NCBI RefSeq assembly: GCF_902825325.1
Contig: NZ_CADEAR010000009.1
Span: 124,001 to 188,000, forward strand
Direction of reading: 5' to 3'
Length of the DNA stretch: 64,000 nt
Source of the DNA: Brucella tritici
Lineage (GTDB): Bacteria; Pseudomonadota; Alphaproteobacteria; Rhizobiales; Rhizobiaceae
A program made the position numbers and the translations under genes. Shown here piece by piece: positions 35,704-44,611 of this stretch; positions within the stretch are counted from its first letter, which is position 1; every line of letters begins with the position of its first letter. The notes under the pieces were generated by a model. The model worked only from the letters and a program-made list of their open reading frames with translations. It did no database searches and was not told where the DNA came from.

Positions 35704-35748
35704 ATTATAGCGGGTTGCGTCCTTTTGAAGGACGCAACCCGCTATAAT
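35704..35748 (-). terminator. Long perfect hairpin after ugpC
   Basis: A 21-bp perfect inverted repeat (35704-35724 with 35728-35748) and a 3-base loop, core GCGGGTTGCGTCC/GGACGCAACCCGC, starts 2 bases after the ugpC stop. On the minus strand it is followed by AATCGATTTCTG, without a clean T-run. It probably ends the ugp transcript or protects its 3' end. Confidence 0.7.
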
Positions 35749-35749
35749 G

Positions 35750-36805
35750 TCAATTATTTAAGCGCTGACCGTCACTGCCGAAAACATGCACATTTCCTGC
35801 GAGTGCACCAACTCTGACCGTTTCGTCAATATTATGTGTCGATCGTCCAGCAACGCGGAAAATAAGCGGCTTGCCATCCGGCAAGGCAGCATGGATGTAG
35901 CTTTCTGCACCGACAAGTTCGACAGCCTCAATACGGACGGTCGTGTTGAAACCGTCAGCATCTGCCTCCCCGTCTTCCAGGATGCGGATATCTTCTGGAC
36001 GAACGCCGATGGTGAAATTCCCGGCAGGTGCTTTCACAGCGCTACCGGTTTTCCAGCCAGTGGATTCTCCGCTTTGCAGCAGGTTCATCGACGGTGAGCC
36101 GATAAATGTTGCAACGAATGTGGATGCTGGCTTTTCATAAAGTTCAATCGGCGTGCCGACCTGTTCGATGTGGCCAGCATTTAGCACGACGAGGCGGTCA
36201 GCCATGGTCATGGCCTCCATCTGGTCATGGGTGACATAAACGCTCGTAGTGCCGAGCGAACGCTGCAGACGCTTGATTTCAACACGCATCTGAACGCGTA
36301 ATTTTGCGTCCAGGTTAGAAAGCGGTTCATCGAAGAGGAACGCTGCTGGTTCACGTACAATGGCGCGCCCCATGGCGACACGTTGGCGTTGGCCACCAGA
36401 AAGTTGACGCGGCTTGCGCTCAAGAAATTGTTCAATTTCGAGTGCCTTAGCAGCCTTCGCTATGCGACGTTCAATTTCGTCTTTTGGCGTTTTGCGGTTT
36501 TTCAAGCCGTAAGCAAGATTTTCGCGAACCGTCATATGCGGGTAGAGCGCATAATTCTGGAACACCATGGCGATATCGCGTTCAGCAGGTTCAACATCAT
36601 TGACCACCCGGTCGCCAATAGAGATGGTGCCGGATGTAATACCCTCAAGACCAGCTATCATACGCAGGAGTGTGGATTTACCGCAGCCCGATGGGCCTAC
36701 CAGTACTACAAATTCGCCGTCGTTGATCTCTAGCGATACGCCTTTGATGACTTCGACATTGCCGCCATAGCTCTTGCGGACGTTATCAAGAACGATTTTG
36801 CTCAT
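35750..36805 (-). CDS. ugpC: UgpC, ATP-binding subunit of the sn-glycerol-3-phosphate importer
   Basis: A 351-residue ABC ATPase of the MalK/UgpC type. Walker A is GPSGCGKST (37-45), signature [12 protein letters not shown], Walker [16 protein letters not shown], switch histidine in [13 protein letters not shown]-terminal OB-like (TOBE) domain begins near residue 235 ([10 protein letters not shown] ... VRPEDI). Its ATG overlaps the ugpE stop by one base. As last gene of ugpBAEC it powers uptake of glycerol-3-phosphate or glycerophosphodiesters; the ATPase alone could also serve other sugar importers. Confidence 0.93.
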   Translation of the reverse strand: MSKIVLDNVRKSYGGNVEVIKGVSLEINDGEFVVLVGPSGCGKSTLLRMIAGLEGITSGTISIGDRVVNDVEPAERDIAMVFQNYALYPHMTVRENLAYGLKNRKTPKDEIERRIAKAAKALEIEQFLERKPRQLSGGQRQRVAMGRAIVREPAAFLFDEPLSNLDAKLRVQMRVEIKRLQRSLGTTSVYVTHDQMEAMTMADRLVVLNAGHIEQVGTPIELYEKPASTFVATFIGSPSMNLLQSGESTGWKTGSAVKAPAGNFTIGVRPEDIRILEDGEADADGFNTTVRIEAVELVGAESYIHAALPDGKPLIFRVAGRSTHNIDETVRVGALAGNVHVFGSDGQRLNN

Positions 36806-37668
36806 TACTTTTCCGTTTCAACGAGACCTTTGACGAACCAGCGCTGCATCAGCACCACAACGAGGATCGGTGGGATGATGGCCAGAATGGCTGTTACCAT
36901 GACGTAATTCCACGGCGTGGACGCATCGGCCCAGTCAACCATGCGGCGCAAGCCGATGATGATCGTGTTCATCTTGGCGTCATTAGTAACAAGCAGCGGC
37001 CACAGATACTGGGTCCATCCATAAATGAAGAGGATGACGAAAAGTGCTGCAATATTCGTCTTCGAAAGGGGAAGCAGGATATCCCGCATGAAACGAAATG
37101 GTCCCGCATTGTCGATACGCGCTGCTTCAACCAGTTCACCGGGAATGGTGAGGAAAAACTGACGGAACAGGAAAGTCGCGGTCGCAGACGCCATCAGCGG
37201 TAGCGTAAGCCCGGCATAGGTATCGATCAAACCGAGATCCACAATCACCTTGTAGGTCGGCAGGATACGAACCTCTACCGGCAGCATCAAGGTTATGAAG
37301 ATCATCCAGAAGAAAAACATACGTAGCGGAAAGCGAAAAAACACAATCGCGAAGGCCGACATGAACGAGATGATGATCTTGCCGACGGCGATGGCCATGG
37401 CGACCACAAACGAGTTCCAGAGAAGCCGCTCGAGACTGACGCCGACAACGCGTTCCACGCCACCGAAGATGGCCTCGCCGTAGTTTTCTACGAAATGGTC
37501 GCCTGGCAACAACGAAATCGGCGGGCGAATGATCTGTGTCGAAGTCATCGTCGAAGCGACGAAGGTATAGTAGATCGGAAAGGCGACGATAATAATGCCT
37601 ACGATCAGGATGAGGTGGCCGATCAGGTTTGAGACTGGGCGTTTTTCTATCATTGTCGCCTCACTCAC
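36805..37668 (-). CDS. ugpE: UgpE, permease of the sn-glycerol-3-phosphate importer
   Basis: A 287-residue inner-membrane permease of the MalG type with six helices. The EAA loop is [28 protein letters not shown], and the C-terminus ends [13 protein letters not shown], typical of UgpE. It overlaps ugpA by 4 bases and ugpC by one, indicating coupled translation. Confidence 0.93.
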   Translation of the reverse strand: MSEATMIEKRPVSNLIGHLILIVGIIIVAFPIYYTFVASTMTSTQIIRPPISLLPGDHFVENYGEAIFGGVERVVGVSLERLLWNSFVVAMAIAVGKIIISFMSAFAIVFFRFPLRMFFFWMIFITLMLPVEVRILPTYKVIVDLGLIDTYAGLTLPLMASATATFLFRQFFLTIPGELVEAARIDNAGPFRFMRDILLPLSKTNIAALFVILFIYGWTQYLWPLLVTNDAKMNTIIIGLRRMVDWADASTPWNYVMVTAILAIIPPILVVVLMQRWFVKGLVETEK

Positions 37669-38546
37669 GAATAATGTACGCGCTTCTCGACGAAGCGGAA
37701 CTGGAAGGCGGTCAAGGCAATAACGATTGCCATCAAAATGACGGACTGTGCCGAAGAGGAACCTAGGTTCAAGTTGACGAAGCCATCATTGTAAACTTTG
37801 TAGACCAGCGTTTCGGTGGCTCTGGCTGGTCCCCCGCCAGTCACGGCATGGATGATGCCGAATGTGTCGAAGAAGGCGTAGACAGTGTTCACGACCAGCA
37901 GGAAGAATGAAGTCGGTGCAAGAAGCGGAAATACAATAGACCAGAATCGTCGCGATCCTCGCGCGCCATCGATGGCGGCTGCTTCGATCAACGATTTAGG
38001 AATTGCCTGTAACCCTGCAACAAAGAACAGGAAGTTATAAGAAATTTGCTTCCATGCAGCTGCCACGACGACTAGGCCCATGGCCTGATTGCCATCAAGC
38101 AGCGGGTCCCATGCGATGCCATTACGGCGCAAAATATAGGCAAAGGTGCCCATCGCCGGGTTGAACATGAAGAGCCACAACATGCCTGCGACGGCGGGAG
38201 CCACAGCATAAGGCCAGATCAGGAGCGTACGATAAAACGTCTTGCCGCGGATAACGCGATCTGCCGCCGTTGCAAGTAATAGTGCTGCACCCATCGCAAG
38301 CAGTGCGGTCAGGACATTGAAGACAATCGTTACTCTGAACGAGTGTAGATAGTTGGGGTCGGCCAGAACGGTTGTGAAGTTGGCCAGTCCCACAAAGGTA
38401 GACTTCAATCCGAATGCGTCTTCACGCATGAAGGACTGATAAATTGCCTGACTGGCTGGCCAGAAGAAAAACACCACTGTCAGAACGATCTGTGGGGCCA
38501 GCAGGAAATAGGGCAAGATTTTATTCGGAAAGGTAACTTTCTGCAC
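37665..38546 (-). CDS. ugpA: UgpA, permease of the sn-glycerol-3-phosphate importer
   Basis: A 293-residue inner-membrane permease of the MalF type. I set the start at the GTG at 38546 ([20 protein letters not shown]), which aligns with the start and length of the known UgpA (about 295 residues) and has AGGA 8 bases upstream; the open frame extends to 38606. The EAA loop is [21 protein letters not shown] hairpin fills the 69-base space between ugpB and this gene. Confidence 0.92.
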   Translation of the reverse strand: MQKVTFPNKILPYFLLAPQIVLTVVFFFWPASQAIYQSFMREDAFGLKSTFVGLANFTTVLADPNYLHSFRVTIVFNVLTALLAMGAALLLATAADRVIRGKTFYRTLLIWPYAVAPAVAGMLWLFMFNPAMGTFAYILRRNGIAWDPLLDGNQAMGLVVVAAAWKQISYNFLFFVAGLQAIPKSLIEAAAIDGARGSRRFWSIVFPLLAPTSFFLLVVNTVYAFFDTFGIIHAVTGGGPARATETLVYKVYNDGFVNLNLGSSSAQSVILMAIVIALTAFQFRFVEKRVHYS

Positions 38547-38565
38547 GGGGAGCGTCCTCGTGGGT

Positions 38566-38600
38566 AACAAGGCCGCCTGCCACAGAGACAGGCGGCGTTG
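38566..38600 (-). promoter_or_regulatory. Intercistronic hairpin between ugpB and ugpA
   Basis: A GC-rich stem-loop (core GCCGCCTG/CAGGCGGC at 38572-38579 and 38589-38596, extended by AACAAG/GTTGT-type pairs) lies just after the ugpB stop. There is no T-run on the minus strand. Such structures after a binding-protein gene often slow 3' decay, giving more binding protein than permease. Confidence 0.55.
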
Positions 38601-38615
38601 TGTCAATGTGATCGA

Positions 38616-39917
38616 TTACTGAGCTGCGGCAATCGCGTCGTTAGCGCGCTTGACGCCGTTTTCGAGCGCCGTTTTCGCATCCTGCTTGCCGCCGAGCATG
38701 GCTTCGAATTCTTCGTTCAGAATATCGCGAACCTGCGGCAGGTTGATGAGGCGAACACCCTTTGAATTTTCGGTCGGTGCCTTGCCCATCATCTGGAGGA
38801 TAGGTGTCTCACGGCCCGGATTTTTTTCATAGAAATCCGACTTTTTGGTTTCTTCGTAAGCAGCCAGTGTTACGGGTAGATAGCCGGACTTTTCGTGCAG
38901 CTTGACCTGGATTTTGGTCTGCGAAAGGAAGTTGAAGAATTCTGCAACACCCTTGTACTGTTCGTCGCTGAGACCGGCGAAGACCCAGAGGGCCGCACCG
39001 CCAGGGATCGTGTTCTGCGGGCCGTGACCTTCATAATAAGGCAGCTGGCCGATACCGTAATTGATGCCGGACTTTACGACATCTCCGAGGCCGCCGGAGG
39101 ATTCGGTCAACATTGCGCATTCACCGGAGGTGAAAAGCTGCTTGGCTTCCGATGTGCGGCCGCCATAGCGGAACGTGCCGTCTTTCGCGAGATCGGCAAT
39201 CGACTGGAAGTGCTGGATGTAAAGCGGTGAATTGATTTCAAGCTTTACATCGGTTCCACCAAGGCCGTTTTCATTGGTGCCATAAGGGACGTTGTTCCAG
39301 GCAGCGAAGTTTTCGGTCTGAATCCAGGTCAGCCATGTGGAGGTGAAACCGCAGGGTGCTCCGCCGCTAGACTTGATCTTCTTGGCAGCTTCGAAAACTT
39401 CCGGCCAGGTCTTTGGCGGATTGTTTTCATCAAGGCCAGCCTTCTTGAAAGCGTCCTTGTTGTAATAAAGGATTGGCGACGAGGAATTGTACGGGAAAGA
39501 CAGCATGGTGCCATCCGGCTTCGAATAGTAAGCGACGATGCCGGGCAGATATTGCGACTTGTCGAACTTGAAGCCGCCCTTTTCCAAAACTTCAGCAGCA
39601 GGAACCACAGCACCTTCAGCAGCCATCATGACACCGCTGCCAGCATCGAAGACCTGAAGGATTGCAGGCGGCTGCTTGGAACGAAACGCGGCGATGCCGG
39701 CATTCAACGTTTCGGGGTAGGTTCCCTTATAGACGGGAACGATTTTGTATTCGCTCTGGCTTTCGTTGAACTCTTTCGAAAGCTCATTGACCATTTCGTT
39801 GTTGGCACCGGTCATGCCGTGCCACCATGCCAGTTCCGTCTGGGCGAATGCCTGCGAACCGATGGTGAGGGCGAGGGCGCTCGTCAGCGCCGAAGTCGTA
39901 AACAGACGGATAAGCAT
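38616..39917 (-). CDS. ugpB: UgpB, periplasmic sn-glycerol-3-phosphate-binding protein
   Basis: A 433-residue extracytoplasmic binding protein with a signal peptide (MLIRLFTTSALTSALALTIG..., cleavage near AFA-QT). The mature N-terminus (LAWWHGMTGANNEMVNELSK ... YKIVPVYKGTYPETLNAGIA) closely follows UgpB. The ATG at 39917 has the strong site GAGGAGGA upstream. It is the first gene of ugpBAEC, divergent from a LacI-type gene across 403 bases. No Pho-box-like repeat was seen in its promoter, unlike classic phosphate-regulated ugp operons. Confidence 0.94.
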   Translation of the reverse strand: MLIRLFTTSALTSALALTIGSQAFAQTELAWWHGMTGANNEMVNELSKEFNESQSEYKIVPVYKGTYPETLNAGIAAFRSKQPPAILQVFDAGSGVMMAAEGAVVPAAEVLEKGGFKFDKSQYLPGIVAYYSKPDGTMLSFPYNSSSPILYYNKDAFKKAGLDENNPPKTWPEVFEAAKKIKSSGGAPCGFTSTWLTWIQTENFAAWNNVPYGTNENGLGGTDVKLEINSPLYIQHFQSIADLAKDGTFRYGGRTSEAKQLFTSGECAMLTESSGGLGDVVKSGINYGIGQLPYYEGHGPQNTIPGGAALWVFAGLSDEQYKGVAEFFNFLSQTKIQVKLHEKSGYLPVTLAAYEETKKSDFYEKNPGRETPILQMMGKAPTENSKGVRLINLPQVRDILNEEFEAMLGGKQDAKTALENGVKRANDAIAAAQ

Positions 39918-40320
39918 GTTTCCTCCTCGAGTGTGAGATTGCGTGAACATTCGAGCTCCTTGGTGAGGGTCTCAAAGTTCCGACATCTGCGATATATTCG
40001 TTGCACTTATATGAATGCAATTTTTGCCAAAGGATCAACCTTCGATTCTCCCAATGGCAGAATAAATACGAAAACGATAGCATTCGAAATGAAAAAAAAC
40101 GAAAGGCAAGTGATAATCGTGGGGAGAACGTGCGTATAATTGAGGAGTTGGGAAAGTTGCCCTATGCCATTCTCATATGATGATTGCAGGTTTGCTGGCC
40201 GGCGGATTGACCAACGCCGCAGAGTGAATTGATATATGCCTTTCGAATCTGGCCGACGGTTTTATTGAGTTTTGCCTTCAATCGGATCGGACATTACCCA
40301 ACTTGCTGACAGGTGAACTT
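39918..40320. promoter_or_regulatory. Divergent control region of ugpB and the LacI-type gene
   Basis: 403 bases without a gene. It contains an inverted repeat TTGCA-N10-TGCAA (40001-40020) and three direct repeats of CGAAA spaced 16 and 15 bases apart within an A-rich stretch (40069-40104; minus strand TTTCG repeats). On the minus strand TTGCAT and TATATC 18 bases apart could be a -35/-10 pair for ugpB. The repeats resemble sites of DeoR/GlpR-like regulators more than LacI operators. The rest (40105-40320) shows nothing recognisable. Confidence 0.45.
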
Positions 40321-41355
40321 ATGCCGAGTGACGATCGCAGGAAAAGTCGCGTTACGCTTCTGGATGTGGCACGCCACGCCAGTGTATCACGTGCAACAGC
40401 TTCCCTCGTCATCCGCAAAAGCCCGTTGGTGGGAGCGGCGACGCGCGAAAAGGTGGAAAAAGCCCTAAAGGAGTTGGGCTATGTCTACAACATGGGAGCC
40501 GCTAGTCTCCGGGTAGAGCGATCGAATACGGTTGGCGTCATCGTGCCTACCCTCGGCAATCCATTTTACGGCGAATTGCTTTCGGGAATAGACAGTGTTG
40601 TGGGTGAAGCGGGGCTGGTCGTCCTTCTGGCAAACAGTCACGAGAACTTCGCTAACCAAAGTATTCTCATGCAGCGCATGCGTGAGCACGGCGTTGATGG
40701 CGTAATCATGTCGCCGACTGCAGAAACAGCACCGGAATTCATCGAACAAATCGCTGACTGGGGCTTGCCTGTGGTGCAGGTGCTGCGCCATGTGACTGAT
40801 CGAATTGACTATGCAGGCGTTGATTACGCAGGCGGTATGCGACAGGCGGTCAATCATCTTGCCAGGCTTGGGCACAGAACAATCGCATTTGCTGTACATG
40901 GCCCGATTCATTCAGCATATCGCGAGCGTGTCGAAGGTTTTCGTGATGCGATGCAACGACAAGGTCTTGATGCAGGGATGATTGTTCGTTTTCCGCATAC
41001 AATGCCGGAAATTGCCAAAGCTGCTCCGATACTCTTTCAGGAAGGCCGCGAGCCGACGGCGGCGATCTGCTTCAATGATGTGATTGCGCTGGGCCTTTCT
41101 GCGGGACTTTATGATTGCAGGAGAAAAGTCGGTGAGGACTTCTCACTGATAGGCTTCGATGACGTAAGCGATGCGGAAGCGACGCGTCCGCGCTTGAGTT
41201 CTGTATCAACTCGACCTGTTACAGTGGGCCAGAATGCCGCTAGATTGCTTCTGTCCCGTTTGGCAAGCCCAAAAACCGAAGCGCAACGTATTGTTAGTGA
41301 AACATATCTGCAGGTAAGGCAGTCCTGCGGACCGGTAAAAGCGTCTGTCATCTAA
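40321..41355 (+). CDS. LacI family transcriptional regulator
   Basis: A 344-residue repressor-type regulator. The helix-turn-helix and hinge helix occupy residues about 11-65 (VTLLDVARHASVSRATASLVI ... LGYVYNMGAASLR); the rest is a periplasmic-binding-protein-like effector domain (VGVIVPTLGNPFYGELLSGI ... SLIGFDDVSDAEATRPRLSSV). The ATG at 40321 has AGGTGA upstream. It is divergent from ugpB and 106 bases before an amino-acid-type ABC operon on the same strand. A perfect palindrome in that gap makes the ABC operon its more likely target. Confidence 0.95.
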   Translation: MPSDDRRKSRVTLLDVARHASVSRATASLVIRKSPLVGAATREKVEKALKELGYVYNMGAASLRVERSNTVGVIVPTLGNPFYGELLSGIDSVVGEAGLVVLLANSHENFANQSILMQRMREHGVDGVIMSPTAETAPEFIEQIADWGLPVVQVLRHVTDRIDYAGVDYAGGMRQAVNHLARLGHRTIAFAVHGPIHSAYRERVEGFRDAMQRQGLDAGMIVRFPHTMPEIAKAAPILFQEGREPTAAICFNDVIALGLSAGLYDCRRKVGEDFSLIGFDDVSDAEATRPRLSSVSTRPVTVGQNAARLLLSRLASPKTEAQRIVSETYLQVRQSCGPVKASVI

Positions 41356-41368
41356 TCCGAATTAATGA

Positions 41369-41407
41369 TTGACGACTGAGGTCAAACACATTTAGATCGA
41401 TCTAAAT
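41369..41407 (+). promoter_or_regulatory. Promoter with overlapping 18-bp palindromic operator
   Basis: TTGACG (41369-41374) and TTAGAT (41392-41397) are 17 bases apart, a good -35/-10 pair. The perfect palindrome ATTTAGATCGATCTAAAT (41390-41407) covers the -10 and start site. Its central CG and length suit a LacI-family repressor, and the LacI gene ends 35 bases upstream. Repressor bound here would block RNA polymerase on the ABC operon. Confidence 0.7.
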
Positions 41408-41461
41408 TTATTGCCGTCGGGAGGAAAAGTCGGCATAATTCGTGTACCGGGAGGTTCAGCA

Positions 41462-42130
41462 TTGTATAATTTCAACTTCGCGCCCGTTTTCGCGTCGATG
41501 GATAAGCTGCTTGTCGGCGCATGGCAGACAATTGAGCTTTCCTGCGCCGCTATGGTGCTCGGCCTCATAGTCTCGATTGTCTGCGCGGTCGGCAAGACTT
41601 CCGGACCAAAGCCGGTGCGCTTCATTATCGATGCTTACATCGAAATTATCCGCAATACGCCGTTTCTGGTGCAGATTTTTTTCATCTTTTTTGGGTTGCC
41701 TTCCGCTGGTTTGCGATTGTCGCCCAACAGCGCAGCGCTGCTTGCGCTGGTGGTGAATTTTGGTGCCTACGGCACGGAGATTATTCGCGCAGGTATTGAA
41801 TCCATTCATAAAGGTCAGGTGGAAGCGGGAACGGCACTTGGCCTCTCCAAACTGCAGGTCTTTCGCTATGTCATCATGAAACCGGCTTTGCGAACGGTTT
41901 ATCCGTCACTGACCAGCCAATTCATCTATCTGATGCTGACTTCGAGTGTTGTCTCTGTGATCTCCGCCAACGAGCTTGCGGCCGCCGGTAACGATCTCCA
42001 GTCGGCAACCTTTGCGAGCTTCGAGGTCTATATCGTTATCACGCTCATGTACCTTGTCATGTCCATCGGTTTCTCGGCCATTTTTGCGCTGATCGAGAAG
42101 GTGGCATTCAAATATCCGTTGAGCCGATAG
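41462..42130 (+). CDS. Amino acid ABC transporter permease (HisM/GlnP family)
   Basis: A 222-residue inner-membrane permease of the polar amino acid importer family (3.A.1.3). Start TTG at 41462 (MYNFNFAPVFASM) with GGAGG 8 bases upstream; the frame remains open to 41411, but that start lacks a good site. It has the family motif EIIRNTPFLVQIFFIFFGLP and the EAA loop GQVEAGTALGLSKLQVFRYVI. It is the first gene of a six-gene operon. Confidence 0.93.
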   Translation: MYNFNFAPVFASMDKLLVGAWQTIELSCAAMVLGLIVSIVCAVGKTSGPKPVRFIIDAYIEIIRNTPFLVQIFFIFFGLPSAGLRLSPNSAALLALVVNFGAYGTEIIRAGIESIHKGQVEAGTALGLSKLQVFRYVIMKPALRTVYPSLTSQFIYLMLTSSVVSVISANELAAAGNDLQSATFASFEVYIVITLMYLVMSIGFSAIFALIEKVAFKYPLSR

Positions 42131-42139
42131 GAGCAGGCT

Positions 42140-42796
42140 ATGATAAGACCTTTCGGTTGGAACGAATTCCTCATTATCGTCTATGCAGCGCAATGGACTA
42201 TCGCTCTTTCTGCTATTGCTTTTGTCGGTGGCGGAATCGGTGGATTGCTTGTCGCGCTGATGCGCGTCTCTGACGCTCGGGTTCCACGTTACATCGCACT
42301 CGGCTTCATACGGCTGTTTCAGGGGACGCCGCTTCTCATGCAGCTATTCCTGGTGTTTTTCGGCCTGAATATTTTTGGTCTGGGCATCAATCCGTGGATT
42401 GCAGCGACGATTGCGCTGACATTGCACGCCAGTGCTTTTCTTGGAGAGATTTGGCGTGGTTGTATTGATGCAGTGCCGCCCGGCCAACGTGAAGCGGCTA
42501 CGGCGCTGGGGCTGCGCTACTATAATCGTATGCGCTACGTGATCCTGCCACAAGCCGCGCGCATTTCTGTCGCGCCGACAGTGGGCTTTCTCGTGCAGCT
42601 CATCAAGGGCACGTCGCTTGCCGCTATCATTGGCTTTACGGAACTGACACGACAGGGGCAGATCATCAACAACGCAACATTCAGCCCATTCATGGTGTTC
42701 GGTACTGTGGCGGCTGTTTATTTTGTCCTTTGCTGGCCGCTATCTATTTTGGCGCGCCGTATGGAAATGAGGTTTTCTCGCGCTACAGCTCGGTAA
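42140..42796 (+). CDS. Amino acid ABC transporter permease (HisQ/GltK family)
   Basis: A 218-residue permease, second of the pair forming the membrane channel. Motifs: FIRLFQGTPLLMQLFLVFFGL and EAA loop GQREAATALGLRYYNRMRYVILPQA; the C-terminus is a final helix with SILARRMEMRF. It follows the first permease by 9 bases. Confidence 0.93.
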   Translation: MIRPFGWNEFLIIVYAAQWTIALSAIAFVGGGIGGLLVALMRVSDARVPRYIALGFIRLFQGTPLLMQLFLVFFGLNIFGLGINPWIAATIALTLHASAFLGEIWRGCIDAVPPGQREAATALGLRYYNRMRYVILPQAARISVAPTVGFLVQLIKGTSLAAIIGFTELTRQGQIINNATFSPFMVFGTVAAVYFVLCWPLSILARRMEMRFSRATAR

Positions 42797-42926
42797 TTTG
42801 GGGGGCTTGGGAAAGACAAACGGCACTTCCGACTGAATGTGGCACGATACTGCGTCAGCGAATGTGCCGAGAGATAATGAAACGATGCCGGTGAGGAGAC
42901 CGGCTATTAATAGGGAAGGAATAAGC

Positions 42927-43727
42927 ATGACTATCACCAGACGTTTGGCAATGGCCTTGATTGGTGCGGGCGCTCTCGCAACGGTGTTGGCACCGACAGC
43001 TTTTGCGCAGACCGTTGACGGCATCAAGTCTGCTGGCAAAATCAAGATCGGTATGCTGGTCGATTTTCCGCCATTCGGCATCATGAATACCAGCAACGAA
43101 CCGGATGGTTACGATGCCGATGTTGCGAAGTTGCTGGCTAAGGAACTAGGCGTTGAAGCTCAAATCGTTCCGGTTACCGGTCCAAACCGTATTCCATATC
43201 TGCAGAGCGGACAGGTCGATGTTTTGGTTGCTTCACTCGGTATTACTGAGGAACGTGCAAAGAGCGTTGATTTCTCGCAACCCTATGCGGGAATTTCGAT
43301 CGGAGTGTTTGGACCCAAAGATATTGCTGTTGCAAAGCCGGAGGATCTTTCCGGTAAAACCATCGGCGTAGCGCGCGCGTCCACACAGGACACGGCAGTA
43401 ACCAAGGTAGCACCGCAGGACGCAAACATTCGTCGCTTTGACGATGATGCCAGCGCAGTGCAGGCCCTGCTCTCGGGGCAGGTTGAGCTTATTGGTCTTT
43501 CTAATGTTGTAGCAGCTGAGATCGAAAAGGCTGCTCCAGGCCGCTATGAGCAGAAAATTCAGCTCAGTCAGCAGGTGCAAGGCATCGCAGTTCGCAAAGG
43601 TTCGACTGAAATGCTCGATTTCGTCAATAAGTTTATCGAGAAGGCGAAGAGCGACGGCGAGCTGAACAAGATCCATGAGAAGTGGCTCGGTACGCCTCTG
43701 CCAGATTTTGTTTCTCAGGCAAAGTAA
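42927..43727 (+). CDS. Amino acid ABC transporter substrate-binding protein (SBP family 3)
   Basis: A 266-residue periplasmic binding protein with a signal peptide (MTITRRLAMALIGAGALATV..., cleavage near AFA-QT). The mature part starts VDGIKSAGKIKIGMLVDFPPFG and contains the amino-acid-binding pattern GYDADVAKLLAKELG, PNRIPYLQSGQVDVLVASLGIT and ERAKSVDFSQPY. The ATG at 42927 has AAGGA upstream. The ligand is not evident; association with a D-2-hydroxyacid dehydrogenase is unusual. A strong hairpin follows the stop. Confidence 0.92.
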   Translation: MTITRRLAMALIGAGALATVLAPTAFAQTVDGIKSAGKIKIGMLVDFPPFGIMNTSNEPDGYDADVAKLLAKELGVEAQIVPVTGPNRIPYLQSGQVDVLVASLGITEERAKSVDFSQPYAGISIGVFGPKDIAVAKPEDLSGKTIGVARASTQDTAVTKVAPQDANIRRFDDDASAVQALLSGQVELIGLSNVVAAEIEKAAPGRYEQKIQLSQQVQGIAVRKGSTEMLDFVNKFIEKAKSDGELNKIHEKWLGTPLPDFVSQAK

Positions 43728-43740
43728 GCTCTCGAATTTT

Positions 43741-43769
43741 GTCATGCCCGCCGAATGGACGGGCATGAC
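43741..43769 (+). promoter_or_regulatory. Intercistronic hairpin after the binding-protein gene
   Basis: A perfect 10-bp stem GTCATGCCCG/CGGGCATGAC with a 9-base loop, 13 bases after the binding-protein stop and 30 bases before the ATPase start. No T-run follows, so it is more likely an mRNA-stability or attenuating structure than a terminator. Confidence 0.6.
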
Positions 43770-43799
43770 GACCCAGTCCACGAAAGTGAGTTTCTCAAC

Positions 43800-44579
43800 A
43801 TGAACCAGACGGCTCAGGGAAAAGCGAACCGGCTTCCGCAGGATGTTTCCGATCCTGCAGTACTCATGCAGGGTGTGAATAAGTGGTATGGCACTTACCA
43901 TGCTCTCAGGGATATTGATCTGAATGTCGCTCGCGGCGAGCGCATTGTGATTTGCGGTCCGTCTGGCTCGGGAAAGTCGACCCTTATCCGCTGCATCAAT
44001 CAGCTGGAGACCATTCAGGAGGGCCGCATCATTGTTGACGGCCATGATCTGACGGCGGGTGGAAAGAATGTGGATATTGTCCGACAGGAAACCGGCATGG
44101 TTTTCCAGCAGTTCAATCTCTTTCCGCATATGACGGTTCTTGAGAATTGCACTTTGGCTCCGATGAAAGTGCGTGGTGTTTCCAAGTCTGAAGCCGAAAA
44201 GACAGCACGCAAATATCTGGAGCGTGTTCGCATTCCTGAACAGGCGAATAAATATCCGGCACAGCTATCCGGCGGTCAGCAACAGCGTGTGGCGATTGCA
44301 CGTGCACTCTGCATGAATCCCAAGATCATGCTTTTCGATGAACCGACTTCGGCACTTGATCCTGAAATGGTCAAGGAAGTTCTCGACACCATGATCGATC
44401 TCGCCAAGGAAGGTATGACCATGCTCTGCGTTACCCATGAAATGGGCTTCGCGCGACAGGTGGCAGACCGTGTCATCTTCATGGATCAAGGGCAAATTCT
44501 TGAGATGGCGGAACCGGAGGAATTCTTTGGTAATCCGAAGCATGAGCGCACGAAGGCATTTATTGGTCAGATTTCCTGA
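43800..44579 (+). CDS. Amino acid ABC transporter ATP-binding protein (GlnQ/HisP family)
   Basis: A 259-residue ATPase. Walker [10 protein letters not shown] (53-61), Q-loop [11 protein letters not shown], signature [15 protein letters not shown], Walker [16 protein letters not shown], switch histidine [11 protein letters not shown]. The ATG at 43800 has only a weak AAGTGAG site; the N-terminal 20 residues before [10 protein letters not shown] are an extension compared with GlnQ. Confidence 0.95.
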   Translation: MNQTAQGKANRLPQDVSDPAVLMQGVNKWYGTYHALRDIDLNVARGERIVICGPSGSGKSTLIRCINQLETIQEGRIIVDGHDLTAGGKNVDIVRQETGMVFQQFNLFPHMTVLENCTLAPMKVRGVSKSEAEKTARKYLERVRIPEQANKYPAQLSGGQQQRVAIARALCMNPKIMLFDEPTSALDPEMVKEVLDTMIDLAKEGMTMLCVTHEMGFARQVADRVIFMDQGQILEMAEPEEFFGNPKHERTKAFIGQIS

Positions 44580-44611
44580 TCATCTCCAATAGTTTAGTAA
44601 TGGAGTTTGAA

